NCBI RefSeq assembly: GCF_017313105.1
Contig: NZ_JAFLND010000001.1
Span: 186,001 to 250,000 of the forward strand
Direction of reading: 5' to 3'
Source of the DNA: [Muricauda] lutisoli (nom. illeg.)
GTDB taxonomy: Bacteria > Bacteroidota > Bacteroidia > Flavobacteriales > Flavobacteriaceae
DNA length: 64,000 nucleotides
The notes below the pieces were generated by a model that saw only the letters and a program-made list of their open reading frames with translations, was not told the DNA's origin and ran no database searches. This document shows positions 9,031 to 17,547 of the stretch, piece after piece. Both the position numbers and the translations under genes were made by a program. How positions within the stretch are numbered: position 1 is the first letter of the stretch; each line of letters opens with the position of its first letter.

Positions 9031-10032
9031 TTAGTATTCCAATCTTTTCCGGTTCAGCAATACTTTGGCATAGTCACGGGCCATTCTATCCCCGAATTCT
9101 TGATAGGCACGTTGTGCCCATTCCAAAGCCAAATCGGTCTCACCCCTTACCTCGTAAGCCACGGCAACATTGTGCGCGGCTCTTCCTGCCGATTTACCTC
9201 GATTGTTGGCTACATCGGTCCATATTTTAATGGCATTGTCCCAGTTGGCCACTTCGCTGCTTCTCCAGCCCGCGGCAAATAGGTTTTTATCTCTCCCTAT
9301 CCCTTTTTTGTACATATCACGCCTTACTCGATAGTAACTGGTGAAAAATCGACTGGTGTAGTCCATTCCTGCGGCATAGGCGGTTTCTGGGAGTGCGGAT
9401 AAAGGTGCGGCCCCGCTAAAAAGGTCGAAATCCATAAAATAGGTCTGTTGATATTGATCCATAATGGTCTTGGAATATGGATCGTAAAGTCTCCAAAAGC
9501 TTCTAACGTTGACCCTTGCCCGTCTCGGAAACCGGGTATTGGTGCGCCCTGTCTCCAAAACCGAAGTAACCTGATTCACCGCATTGGCAATTACAAAATC
9601 TGAATTGGAATCAAAGTTTTCGAGCACCAAGAGTACATCGGCATCAGAGGATTCACAAATGTCGTTTACTTGTTCCCAGCTTAATATTTCAGGGGTTTTT
9701 CTCGTGCCGGTACCATACATACGAACTGTTGGGGGAATTACAGCTTTTAGATGGTTGCTGTTTTGAAGTCCATCAAAAATACCTTTAACAGCCTCGTCGG
9801 AGGCCAATTTGTCCGAACCAGCTATTTCTCCCGTAGCTATGGATTCCAGTGTTTTGTTGCTTTTGTCCTCTTCTTTGGTCAAGGAACGGTTCACTACGGC
9901 CACTTTTTCTATTTCTTGCGGTAAGACCAGTTCTGGTTCTTGTGGGTAATCCAAATAAACAAATCCTGAACTAGCGCAGGAAACCATACTTACGGTCGCT
10001 ATGGAAAGCAATACAAGGTTGAAGTTTTTCAT
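9031..10032 (-). CDS. DUF6340-like lipoprotein with C-terminal TPR-like helices
   Basis: A 333-residue lipoprotein; lipobox VSMVSC with Cys19. The body contains PQEIEKVAVVNRS, a repeated small-residue domain (DADVLLVLENFDS) and a C-terminal helical repeat region (AGWRSSEVANWDNAIKIW ... AAHNVAVAYEVRGETDLALEW) that looks like one to two TPR units. I assign it to the Bacteroidota lipoprotein family I know as DUF6340, with moderate certainty; the function is unknown. It is a single gene, 34 bp upstream-side of the AraC-type gene and separated from dabA by a terminator. Confidence 0.7.
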   Translation of the reverse strand: MKNFNLVLLSIATVSMVSCASSGFVYLDYPQEPELVLPQEIEKVAVVNRSLTKEEDKSNKTLESIATGEIAGSDKLASDEAVKGIFDGLQNSNHLKAVIPPTVRMYGTGTRKTPEILSWEQVNDICESSDADVLLVLENFDSNSDFVIANAVNQVTSVLETGRTNTRFPRRARVNVRSFWRLYDPYSKTIMDQYQQTYFMDFDLFSGAAPLSALPETAYAAGMDYTSRFFTSYYRVRRDMYKKGIGRDKNLFAAGWRSSEVANWDNAIKIWTDVANNRGKSAGRAAHNVAVAYEVRGETDLALEWAQRAYQEFGDRMARDYAKVLLNRKRLEY

Positions 10033-10153
10033 AATTGTAAGATTTTGGAAGGCATAGAGTGCAACAAGTGTGCCATTACATATTGCAAATGGCTTTCCTA
10101 TACGCTTTAACGGAGAAGTATGTGTATTATTTTCAAGAGGTTATATGTATATG

Positions 10154-10189
10154 AAAAGGAAAAACCTGCAAATTTTATTTGCAGGTTTT
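10154..10189 (-). terminator. Rho-independent terminator of the dabAB operon
   Basis: A 12-bp perfect stem, AAAACCTGCAAA (10161-10172) with TTTGCAGGTTTT (10178-10189), and a 5-nt loop. Read on the minus strand it ends in a T-rich tail and lies 44 bp after the dabA stop codon. Confidence 0.85.
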
Positions 10190-10232
10190 ACGCTAAAAAA
10201 CAAACATGCTCTGTACTAACAAGAACAATCCG

Positions 10233-12614
10233 TTATACCAAAACTTCTTCTGGAATGTTTCTTTTGAGCGTTTTTTGCTTTGGTGTAACCTTCCCATTAT
10301 CGGTTGATGACCATCCCTCACCCTTTTTATAGCGATAGAAAGTTCCTTCTTCCAATGGATCCATCACTATAAGATAAATCCATTCATTATCTGCCAATGT
10401 TTTTAAATTTTCATTTTTGGCCAGAATGGATTCAACTTTTTTCAAAGGTGCTTTAATAACCACTGAGAGTCGAAGGGGTGGGTGGTAAGGTGTGTCTTTG
10501 GAGGTATAAAGTGACTCCCATGGAAGCCCGGTTTTAAGGTCGCCTCCGTTACCTTGGACCACTCCGAATTTTCCGGTAATATTATGAGTGACTTTGGTTC
10601 CTCCTCCAAATTTATCATTATCTACTGTGGAGAAGTAGTAATGGTTGTTTATCCATTGTGTAACCACCATGGGGCCTTGCATAATGGTTTCCAAGATTTG
10701 CCCTTCTTTGTCGGTTTCCCAATCATAAGAATGAAGAAAGGAACGCCCATCCAGTGCTTGTGCTTTGGTTGCATTTCTGGGTGCAATTATAAAGCTGGCA
10801 TTTTTGGCCAACCCCCATTCCGGTCTTGTCTCTCCCCAATTGCTGGCATTGGTGTTGGCATGTAAGACACTACTTTTGTTAACTCCCAATCTTTCTTGAG
10901 TGGCTGTTTCCTGTACGGTTTGCAGGTCTCTTTTCAATGAAAGCACTCTTTTTTGATGCGATTCGGGCAAACTGCTATCAAAAAGTACAATTTCGTCGGT
11001 TGTTGTGTTGTGTTCAGCACCTAGGAAAAAAGTGGCTTCAGGAATCTCTATTTGATATTCTTCTTTCAAAATGCGCCTTACTTCCAAGTCGTTGGCCAAC
11101 TTGGCCAGCATTCGTGCGTTATGTCTTCCAGGGCTTGCAGCGCAAGCGCCACAATCCAGACTGGAACCAAAAGGATTGTTAGCTGAATGGCTTCCATGGC
11201 CTACGAACAGTACAAGTGGCGAGAACTGTTTCCATCCCATTAACTCAAAAGCCGACTTCACAATGATCGCTTTTTCTTCTTTTGGGATATTTATTTCTTC
11301 TCCGTTGGATTTATGAAGTTCTGGTTCACAAACAGACTCATATATGGAGTTATTTCTTTGCGAAATGCGATAAAGTGATGCAGGTGCCATGGTTCTCAAC
11401 ATCAATTGCGCCCCGTAGAAGACGCCCGAGCCTTCCACAAAACCGAATGTAGAGGGCAACATATTCTTCATTCGCTTTAAAAAATAGTTCCAGAACTTTC
11501 TTGTCTCGTTTTTCTTGTCTTGGACTTTTTTCTGGTCACCTTTATTTTTTTGCGCTATTTCGGTAACCGAATAAGATGAGTCTACAATTGGTGGGCACGA
11601 CTTATGTGAGATGCCATCCTTGGAACTTTTATAGTCCATGGGAATTCCAAAAAAGCCGGCGTAACCGAAAGTTTCGTATTCCCCTACAGATTCTATGTGC
11701 CTTCTTATAAGTTCTGATCTGGTATCGATGCAAAAGACAAATTGAGCATCAGGTGTTTTGTTCAAAAATGACTCTTTTTGGGTAGATATGGACTCTTTGT
11801 CAAGCAGTTGTATAAGACGGTTTTGCCAGCTTCTCTCCCAAGCAGTTAGCCAAAGATGTTGTAGTTGCGTTATTTCCGAACCACTACTTTTTTCGACAAT
11901 AGTTGGCAAGACCTCCATATTTAATTGTTTGGCAGTCCAGATTCTAACGGCTAGATAATCTTTCAGTTCAATAGGGTATACCTCTTGCCTTTCATTTTGC
12001 TGTGCGCTTCTATGTTTAATATACCCTGTCCAACCAGGTAGGGCTGCCAAATGATGGGTGAAAATTTTCAGTATTTCCTCTTCTGAATAGTTCGATAGTA
12101 TTTCCGAAAGTGCGTTCTCACTTGTTTTTGGTATATCCTTAAGTTTTACTTTTCCGATTTCAGCATCATATGGGATGAGTTGCCTCCAGGCTGCGTAAAA
12201 TCCTGATTTTTTAAACGGCATTTCCCATTCGGCCAAACCTTCGTCCATAAAAGCGGATAACCATTTCACCATGATCCGGTCCAAATCGTGGTTGTCGTTT
12301 TTGGTTTCTGTAGGCTTTTCGGATTCCAATTGGTCGAGATAGAATTCGGGTGTCTCCTCAAATCCATTTTCCTTTAAAGCTGGTAGCAGTTCAACTTTTT
12401 GGATATCACCTTTTTCCCATGCCTTCCGATAAATGGATGCATTTGGATATACCCGGGCATTCAATAGCTGTTTTGCTTGATCAACCGCCTCTGAAAATGG
12501 TAATTGCTCGTAGCCGCTCAATGGATTGGAAGTCACAAAGGAATACAGGGGCCATGTGTTTCCAACAATCTTGGAGGCTTCTTCAATATGACGTTTCAGG
12601 TGTATTAGCTTCAT
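10233..12614 (-). CDS. dabA: Inorganic carbon (bicarbonate) transporter subunit DabA, DUF2309
   Basis: A 793-residue soluble partner of the DAB dissolved-inorganic-carbon pump, a carbonic-anhydrase-like zinc protein. The zinc and catalytic residues are all present: Cys295 and Asp297 in FCIDTRSELIRRHIE, His473 in GHGSHSANNPFG and Cys488 in LDCGACAASPGRHNARM. The 15-residue spacing from this His to Cys equals that of the characterised Halothiobacillus protein (His524, Cys539). It overlaps dabB by 4 bp, so the two are translationally coupled. DabA is thought to hydrate CO2 vectorially while DabB couples it to a cation gradient. The operon is divergent from a CbbR-like regulator. Unusual here: the host otherwise looks heterotrophic. 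Confidence 0.94.
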   Translation of the reverse strand: MKLIHLKRHIEEASKIVGNTWPLYSFVTSNPLSGYEQLPFSEAVDQAKQLLNARVYPNASIYRKAWEKGDIQKVELLPALKENGFEETPEFYLDQLESEKPTETKNDNHDLDRIMVKWLSAFMDEGLAEWEMPFKKSGFYAAWRQLIPYDAEIGKVKLKDIPKTSENALSEILSNYSEEEILKIFTHHLAALPGWTGYIKHRSAQQNERQEVYPIELKDYLAVRIWTAKQLNMEVLPTIVEKSSGSEITQLQHLWLTAWERSWQNRLIQLLDKESISTQKESFLNKTPDAQFVFCIDTRSELIRRHIESVGEYETFGYAGFFGIPMDYKSSKDGISHKSCPPIVDSSYSVTEIAQKNKGDQKKVQDKKNETRKFWNYFLKRMKNMLPSTFGFVEGSGVFYGAQLMLRTMAPASLYRISQRNNSIYESVCEPELHKSNGEEINIPKEEKAIIVKSAFELMGWKQFSPLVLFVGHGSHSANNPFGSSLDCGACAASPGRHNARMLAKLANDLEVRRILKEEYQIEIPEATFFLGAEHNTTTDEIVLFDSSLPESHQKRVLSLKRDLQTVQETATQERLGVNKSSVLHANTNASNWGETRPEWGLAKNASFIIAPRNATKAQALDGRSFLHSYDWETDKEGQILETIMQGPMVVTQWINNHYYFSTVDNDKFGGGTKVTHNITGKFGVVQGNGGDLKTGLPWESLYTSKDTPYHPPLRLSVVIKAPLKKVESILAKNENLKTLADNEWIYLIVMDPLEEGTFYRYKKGEGWSSTDNGKVTPKQKTLKRNIPEEVLV

Positions 12615-14068
12615 TGAAATTTGGATTTATACATTAAAATTGTTCGATTCTTGGGCTGTGACAGGTTGAGCAATTTGACATATAACCAAGGAATTCTGCG
12701 ATAGATGCCAAGTTTCATCAAAAAGAAACCAACCAAGAATACGATTCCGAATACAATTTGTGTTGTTGATAGTTGAATGGGAGATACCACGAACGGCATG
12801 TCCGCCAGAAGTGCTGTAACTCCATTGTAGAACAGTGAATAGACCCCAATTCCTGAAATAAAAAGAACAGGAGGAAGCACTATTCGCTGGATTCCCGATA
12901 GAGGGTTTTGTTTTACGATATTATACGTGGCTTGCCCTACTGTTGTTGATACGATAAGGGTAAGGAAAATGCCACTGTCCATATGCATTCCCTTGCCGGT
13001 CAACAGGACAAAAAGGTATGCACCCAATAGACTGAACAATAGCACAACAAGGGCCTGTAGCCATTTTATTCGAATTACCGGCGGTTCGGTCGGTGTTGAT
13101 TGTTCAATTTCTTCTCCAGAGGAAAGAAAAAGGTAAGCTTTGTAGAACCCGTGCAGAATCAAATGGGCAATTGCCGCATTGAAAAAGCCCAATCCACATT
13201 GCATTATCATGAAACCCATCTGGGCAATCGTGGAACATGCCAAACGTTGCTTTACATTAACCTGGATCAGCTTGGTAAATTGAGCTAAAATCGCTGTAAG
13301 CCCCCCTACGATCAGAAGAATTTCCAATGTGTTGGAAGCGAACAATAAAGGAGCGAACAGGGTTAGTAATATTCCGGAACCATTTACAAAGCCAGCATGC
13401 ATTAATGCGGATGCCGGTGTAGGTGCGGTCATGGCGGAAAGCAACCATTTGTGAAATGGAAATATGGCTGATTGTACCAATGCGGCCATAATAATGCACA
13501 AGGCCGAAATAATTTTTATATAGCTCGGTGTTTGCGCAATGGAAGCGACCCATTCACTTAATGTGATGGTATTATTGTAAGATGCAGGCAACAGCAGGCC
13601 TATGCTTAAAAAAATAGTGCTGATGATAAAATATTGCCGTGTAAATCTTTTGGCTTCCCGTGCATCGCCCCATTTGGAATCCAGACCTATCAATGCCGAC
13701 ATGATGGTACCCATTAGCAACCAGCTTAGCAATAGTAAAACGAGGTGCTCGGATATCACAAATAGCATTACTCCTAAGGTGAATCCTAGGGACAATAACA
13801 TAAATTTGGATTTTTGGTCCTTGTCCTTGAAGTAGGAGTTTGCATAGCTACCGATGATCGCACTAAAAAATGTTACGGTAGTCCAAAGCAATGCAGAAAA
13901 TCCGTTTATCCTAAAAAGATTATCCCATCGCCAATCTGGAATATTGGGATAATATAAAACTGTAAAGATCAGATTCGTCAAAAAGATTGTCCAAAATAAA
14001 ACCGGGATAATCCCGGTAATATCAATTTTTTTGGAAGAATTTCTGATTGTACGTGTTAACAATGTCAT
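12611..14068 (-). CDS. dabB: DAB carbon transporter membrane subunit DabB (NuoL-like)
   Basis: A 485-residue membrane protein of the proton-translocating subunit family (PF00361) shared with NuoL and MrpA, with about 13 hydrophobic helices. The signature segment FPFHKWLLSAMTAPTPASAL followed by MHAGFVNGSG is intact, as is a channel lysine/histidine region (HLILHGFYKAYLFLSSGEE). No other Nuo or Mrp genes are nearby and it overlaps dabA by 4 bp, so it is the DAB membrane subunit rather than part of complex I. It is expected to use the proton or sodium motive force to drive bicarbonate accumulation. Confidence 0.93.
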   Translation of the reverse strand: MTLLTRTIRNSSKKIDITGIIPVLFWTIFLTNLIFTVLYYPNIPDWRWDNLFRINGFSALLWTTVTFFSAIIGSYANSYFKDKDQKSKFMLLSLGFTLGVMLFVISEHLVLLLLSWLLMGTIMSALIGLDSKWGDAREAKRFTRQYFIISTIFLSIGLLLPASYNNTITLSEWVASIAQTPSYIKIISALCIIMAALVQSAIFPFHKWLLSAMTAPTPASALMHAGFVNGSGILLTLFAPLLFASNTLEILLIVGGLTAILAQFTKLIQVNVKQRLACSTIAQMGFMIMQCGLGFFNAAIAHLILHGFYKAYLFLSSGEEIEQSTPTEPPVIRIKWLQALVVLLFSLLGAYLFVLLTGKGMHMDSGIFLTLIVSTTVGQATYNIVKQNPLSGIQRIVLPPVLFISGIGVYSLFYNGVTALLADMPFVVSPIQLSTTQIVFGIVFLVGFFLMKLGIYRRIPWLYVKLLNLSQPKNRTILMYKSKFQ

Positions 14069-14088
14069 TATCTCTTGTTTTTAAAGAG

Positions 14089-14289
14089 TTATCGATTCTT
14101 TTTCTCTTCTTCGGGGATAACTCTACGAACCCCGCTTCGAATATTCGCCAATAGCACAGCACCTAGTATAAAGCTGCACAATAAAATACGATCTAGGAAC
14201 AAGGATTCCTCCATGTAAGAGAGTAAAATAAACGATGCTATAAGCAGCACGCCAAGAAGGGTTGTTGTAACTTTTTTAAAGGATTGCAT
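14089..14289 (-). CDS. Small membrane protein in the dab operon
   Basis: A 66-residue protein with two predicted membrane helices (TTTLLGVLLIASFILLSY and ILLCSFILGAVLLANI) and a basic/acidic C-terminus (RRVIPEEEKKNR). It sits 20 bp upstream of dabB on the same strand, so it is almost certainly co-transcribed. I do not recognise the family. Its position suggests an accessory or stabilising subunit of the DAB pump, which is inference only. Confidence 0.65.
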   Translation of the reverse strand: MQSFKKVTTTLLGVLLIASFILLSYMEESLFLDRILLCSFILGAVLLANIRSGVRRVIPEEEKKNR

Positions 14290-14365
14290 ATGAAATTAAA
14301 TTGAATTTATGTTGTGGTTTAGTATAGCTTATAAGTCAGTAGATCTCTCTCTGAACAGTGATGGT

Positions 14366-14674
14366 TCAATCTTCCAACGTAATTTCTAAAATGCCGTTTA
14401 TCGTTAAGTTCTTTCCTTTGGTTCTAGCTTGGTTTATAATATCTCGTGCAATTTGTTTCTCTTGTTCCAATTCTTCAATGCGATTGTTGAGTACATTGGT
14501 ATTGCAATGGTGATTACCTTCCCAAATTTTTAATCTTTGGATTTTGTGGAAGTTGATTTTTTCATCAATTAAGGAGGTAATGACATCAGAGGCTTCGGTT
14601 GGGTTGAATTTCCCATCTACCAATTGAATTCTTTTTGTGTCGATCACGATTTCAGCTAATTCTTTTGTTTCCAT
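14366..14674 (-). CDS. Conserved small cytoplasmic protein, first gene of the dab operon
   Basis: A 102-residue soluble protein with an N-terminal beta-rich half (VIDTKRIQLVDGKFNPTEA) and a C-terminal helical half (RIEELEQEKQIARDIINQAR) likely to form a coiled coil. The stretch DGKFNPTEA...INFHKIQRL resembles a small family of unknown function that I associate with Bacteroidota genomes. It lies 76 bp upstream of the small membrane gene and directly downstream of the presumed LysR-controlled promoter. No enzyme motif is visible. Confidence 0.6.
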   Translation of the reverse strand: METKELAEIVIDTKRIQLVDGKFNPTEASDVITSLIDEKINFHKIQRLKIWEGNHHCNTNVLNNRIEELEQEKQIARDIINQARTKGKNLTINGILEITLED

Positions 14675-14704
14675 TCGTTTTTGGTTTTAGCAATAATTCG
14701 TTTG

Positions 14705-14769
14705 CAAAGGTTATAGATATTTATCATTAATTTTTATTTATATTTATAATATTAAACATTAATAATATT
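14705..14769. promoter_or_regulatory. LysR/dab divergent control region
   Basis: An inverted repeat AATATTA (14748-14754) / TAATATT (14763-14769), arms 7 bp and spacer 8 bp, ends one base before the lysR ATG. A near-consensus -7 box for the minus-strand dab operon (AACCTTTG) lies at 14705-14712; its expected start point would be about 58 bp from the palindrome centre, the usual distance for a LysR recognition site. The stretch between is extremely AT-rich. Confidence 0.5.
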
Positions 14770-14770
14770 T

Positions 14771-15694
14771 ATGGACTATACCTTGCACCAACTTCAAATC
14801 TTCCTTAAGATAACTGAATTACAGAGTATTACGAAAGCTTCGGAAGAGTTGCATTTAACCCAGCCAGCCGTATCCATACAGCTAAAAAATTTTCAGGATC
14901 AGTTTCCAATTCCACTGACAGAGGTGGTCGGTAGGCGACTTTTTATCACCGATTTTGGTAAAGAAATTGCCCGGGCGGCAGAAAAAATTCTCAATCAGGT
15001 TCATGAAATTAATTATAGGACCATGGCGTATCAGGGTAAGCTATCGGGACGCCTAAAAATATCAGTGGTCTCAACAGGGAAGTATGTGATGCCCTATTTT
15101 ATGTCGGGTTTTATGAAAGAGAACGATGGAGTGGACCTTGTGATGGACGTTACCAACAAAAGCAAAGTAGTAACAAGCTTGGAACTCAACGAGGTTGATT
15201 TTGCCCTGGTCTCTGTTCTTCCGGATAAATTGAATGTTCAAGGAGTGGAATTAATGCCGAATAAACTCTTTTATGTAAGCGATTACCGCAGGGAATTCCC
15301 CAAGAGTATTACCAAAAGAAAATTGTTCGAACAAATACCATTGATTTACAGGGAACCTGGTTCGGCCACTCGAAATGCAATGGAAGGGTTTATCGAGCGC
15401 AACGATTTTAAGGTGCAAAAGAAAATGGAGTTGACCTCAAATGAAGCTGTTAAACAAGCCGTGGTTTCTGGACTTGGTTGCTCCATTATGCCTTTGATAG
15501 GGATAAAAAATGAGCTGCTCAACAAAGATTTGAAAATTGTACCGGTCAAAGGTTTGCCAATAATTACCACATGGAATTTAATATGGTTGAAGGCAAAAAA
15601 TCTTTCTCCTGCTGCCGTTGCATTTTTGGAATATCTGGAGGTGAAAAAGGAAGAAATAATCCAAAAGAAGTTTGATTGGATCGATGATTTTTAA
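14771..15694 (+). CDS. LysR-family transcriptional regulator (CbbR-like)
   Basis: A 307-residue regulator: N-terminal winged helix-turn-helix (LHQLQIFLKITELQSITKAS, then LHLTQPAVSIQLKNFQ) and a LysR substrate-binding domain from about residue 90 (GRLKISVVSTGKYVMPYF ... DFALVSVLPDK ... SGLGCSIMPLIGIKNEL). The overall sequence resembles the CbbR/CynR branch, which controls carbon-metabolism genes. It is transcribed divergently from the dab operon with only about 96 bp between start codons, so it most likely controls dabAB and itself in response to a carbon or redox metabolite. Confidence 0.9.
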   Translation: MDYTLHQLQIFLKITELQSITKASEELHLTQPAVSIQLKNFQDQFPIPLTEVVGRRLFITDFGKEIARAAEKILNQVHEINYRTMAYQGKLSGRLKISVVSTGKYVMPYFMSGFMKENDGVDLVMDVTNKSKVVTSLELNEVDFALVSVLPDKLNVQGVELMPNKLFYVSDYRREFPKSITKRKLFEQIPLIYREPGSATRNAMEGFIERNDFKVQKKMELTSNEAVKQAVVSGLGCSIMPLIGIKNELLNKDLKIVPVKGLPIITTWNLIWLKAKNLSPAAVAFLEYLEVKKEEIIQKKFDWIDDF

Positions 15695-15767
15695 AGATAT
15701 GGATCACCGTAATTGTAAGCGAGCTTTTTGGATGAGATTATCCCAATAAAGTTGTGTTGGAGGAATA

Positions 15768-15796
15768 ATTTTACCCCGTAAAATGTGTAAATTTAC
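15768..15796. promoter_or_regulatory. Tandem palindromes upstream of the nickel transporter
   Basis: ATTTTAC-CCC-GTAAAAT (15768-15784, perfect 7-bp arms) is followed two bases later by the perfect 10-bp palindrome GTAAATTTAC (15787-15796). They end 22 bp before the ATG of the nickel-transporter-like gene, a normal position for a metal-responsive repressor. The regulator is unknown. Confidence 0.5.
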
Positions 15797-15818
15797 GTTA
15801 GCTGTTCCTAGAAAAATT

Positions 15819-16523
15819 ATGGATACAACCTTTCCACTAACCGCTGGACTTATAGCTTCCATACTTCACGTAATTGCCGGTCCAGATCATTTGGCTGCAG
15901 TGGCTCCTTTTGCCATAGAGTCAAAACGCAAAGCATGGAAAATAGGACTTTTTTGGGGCATCGGGCACTTGGTGGGAATGATTGCCATAGGCTTATTGTT
16001 CGCTATATTCAAGGAAATAATTCCCGTTGAGGAAATTTCCATGTATAGTGAGCAATTGGTGGGAGTTGTTTTGGTAGGAATTGGTTGTTGGGCTTTGTAT
16101 CGCATCTTTAAAAAACGAAAAAGGCACAAACATTTCCACGTTCATGCCGAAAATGAACCTGTAATCCATTCTCACGAACACCACCATGACCATAACAGTT
16201 CGCACCACCATGTGCATAGTGGAAAATTAAAGCAGAACAATCTTGCATCGTTTTCCGTGGGTATTTTACATGGTCTGGCAGGAATTTCCCATTTTTTACT
16301 GTTCCTGCCTGTTTTGGGGTTCGAAACACAGTCCGATTCCATTGCTTACGTTATCGGTTTTGGGGCTGGAATACTTGTGGCAATGATCACATTTGCTTTT
16401 GTCATCGGTAAGGTGTCTTCCATTGCAAAGAACGGACATAGTGATATGTTTTTTAACGGTATCCGGATGGCAGGAGGACTCTTTGCCATCGTAATCGGTA
16501 TTTATTGGATTTTTAGTTTTTAG
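15819..16523 (+). CDS. Nickel/cobalt transporter of the NicO/UreH type
   Basis: A 234-residue inner-membrane protein with about six helices and a cytoplasmic or periplasmic loop rich in histidine (residues about 105-135: HFHVHAENEPVIHSHEHHHD and further His clusters). The motif HVIAGPDHLAAVAPFA near the N-terminus is the metal-binding HxxxxDH-type signature of NicO/HupE/UreH relatives. I start at ATG 15819 since the longer frame adds 12 non-hydrophobic residues that overlap the operator. It converges with hypE, overlapping its stop by 4 bp. The obvious role is nickel supply for the hydrogenase. Confidence 0.82.
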   Translation: MDTTFPLTAGLIASILHVIAGPDHLAAVAPFAIESKRKAWKIGLFWGIGHLVGMIAIGLLFAIFKEIIPVEEISMYSEQLVGVVLVGIGCWALYRIFKKRKRHKHFHVHAENEPVIHSHEHHHDHNSSHHHVHSGKLKQNNLASFSVGILHGLAGISHFLLFLPVLGFETQSDSIAYVIGFGAGILVAMITFAFVIGKVSSIAKNGHSDMFFNGIRMAGGLFAIVIGIYWIFSF

Positions 16524-17545
16524 CAGATTCGTGGCAATTGCTCTCCGATCATGGGAGTAACCATTCGTTTTCCTCCGATAACACTGTGCATTACAACCTT
16601 TTTGGGATGTTCCGTTGTAAATTCCCCAATGCAGACCGCCCTGGGACTTTTTTCGTGTTTCTTCATTAGTTCCTCTACTGCGTCAGCCACATCTGCGCTC
16701 ACGATAGTAACGAAAATACCCTCATTCGCCACGAAGAGGGGGTCGAGACCTAAAATTTCACATGCTGCGGCTACTTGGTCATCCAATGGAATATCCGTTT
16801 CCTTAAGTGAAATACCCAAATTGGTGTCATCTGCCAATTCCGAAAGTACACTGGCCACACCACCTCTGGTAGGATCTCGGAACAAGTGGATTTTGTTTCC
16901 AAAGGCATCCAGGAGCTCATTTACCAAATAGTTGAGGTTGGTCGTATCGCTTTCAATGGTAGATTCAAATTCAAGTCCGTCCCTTTGGGACATAATGGCC
17001 ATACCATGTTGTGCTATGGGTCCGCTGATGATTATTTTATCTCCAGGCCTTATTTTATCGGGAGAAATATGTGCCTTTGGATGAACCTTGCCAAATCCTG
17101 TGGTATTGATGAAGATTTTGTCTCCTTTTCCACGTTCCACAACCTTGGTATCACCCGTAATGATTTGAACTCCTGCAATATCTGCCGTTTCCTTGATGGA
17201 TGTAACAATTTTCACAAAATCCTTCATGGGCAATCCCTCTTCCACTATAAATGCCAATGATAAAAATTTAGGGTCTGCTCCGCACATGGCTACATCGTTT
17301 ACGGTACCGTTGACGGCCAGTTCACCAATGTTCCCTCCTTTGAAAAATATGGGGGATACCACAAAACTGTCGGTGGAAATGGCCATTTCACCATCCATTT
17401 TTATTATTGAACCGTCATGTTTTTGATTGAGATAGGGATTGTTGAAAGTTTCAAAAATAATGCGGTCCAACAAATCGCGGGTCATCAATCCTCCGCTTCC
17501 GTGTCCCAAGTTGATGGTATCGAACCCAAGGTCTTTATTGCTCAT
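16520..17545 (-). CDS. hypE: Hydrogenase maturation protein HypE (carbamoyl dehydratase)
   Basis: A 341-residue member of the PurM/ThiL-like family. HypE dehydrates a carbamoyl group carried on its C-terminal cysteine to a thiocyanate, giving the CN ligands of the NiFe site. The C-terminus is EQLPRIC, so the essential terminal Cys341 in the PRIC motif is intact. ATP-binding motifs near the N-terminus are visible (LGHGSGG; ISTDSFVVSP). The start codon lies 2 bp downstream of the hypD stop and the gene closes the long minus-strand hydrogenase operon. Confidence 0.96.
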   Translation of the reverse strand: MSNKDLGFDTINLGHGSGGLMTRDLLDRIIFETFNNPYLNQKHDGSIIKMDGEMAISTDSFVVSPIFFKGGNIGELAVNGTVNDVAMCGADPKFLSLAFIVEEGLPMKDFVKIVTSIKETADIAGVQIITGDTKVVERGKGDKIFINTTGFGKVHPKAHISPDKIRPGDKIIISGPIAQHGMAIMSQRDGLEFESTIESDTTNLNYLVNELLDAFGNKIHLFRDPTRGGVASVLSELADDTNLGISLKETDIPLDDQVAAACEILGLDPLFVANEGIFVTIVSADVADAVEELMKKHEKSPRAVCIGEFTTEHPKKVVMHSVIGGKRMVTPMIGEQLPRIC

Positions 17546-17547
17546 GG

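Noticed and set aside
12611..14068. DabB as a complex I (NuoL) or Mrp antiporter subunit
   Set aside because: No nuo or mrp genes are near and it overlaps dabA, which is diagnostic of the DAB pump.
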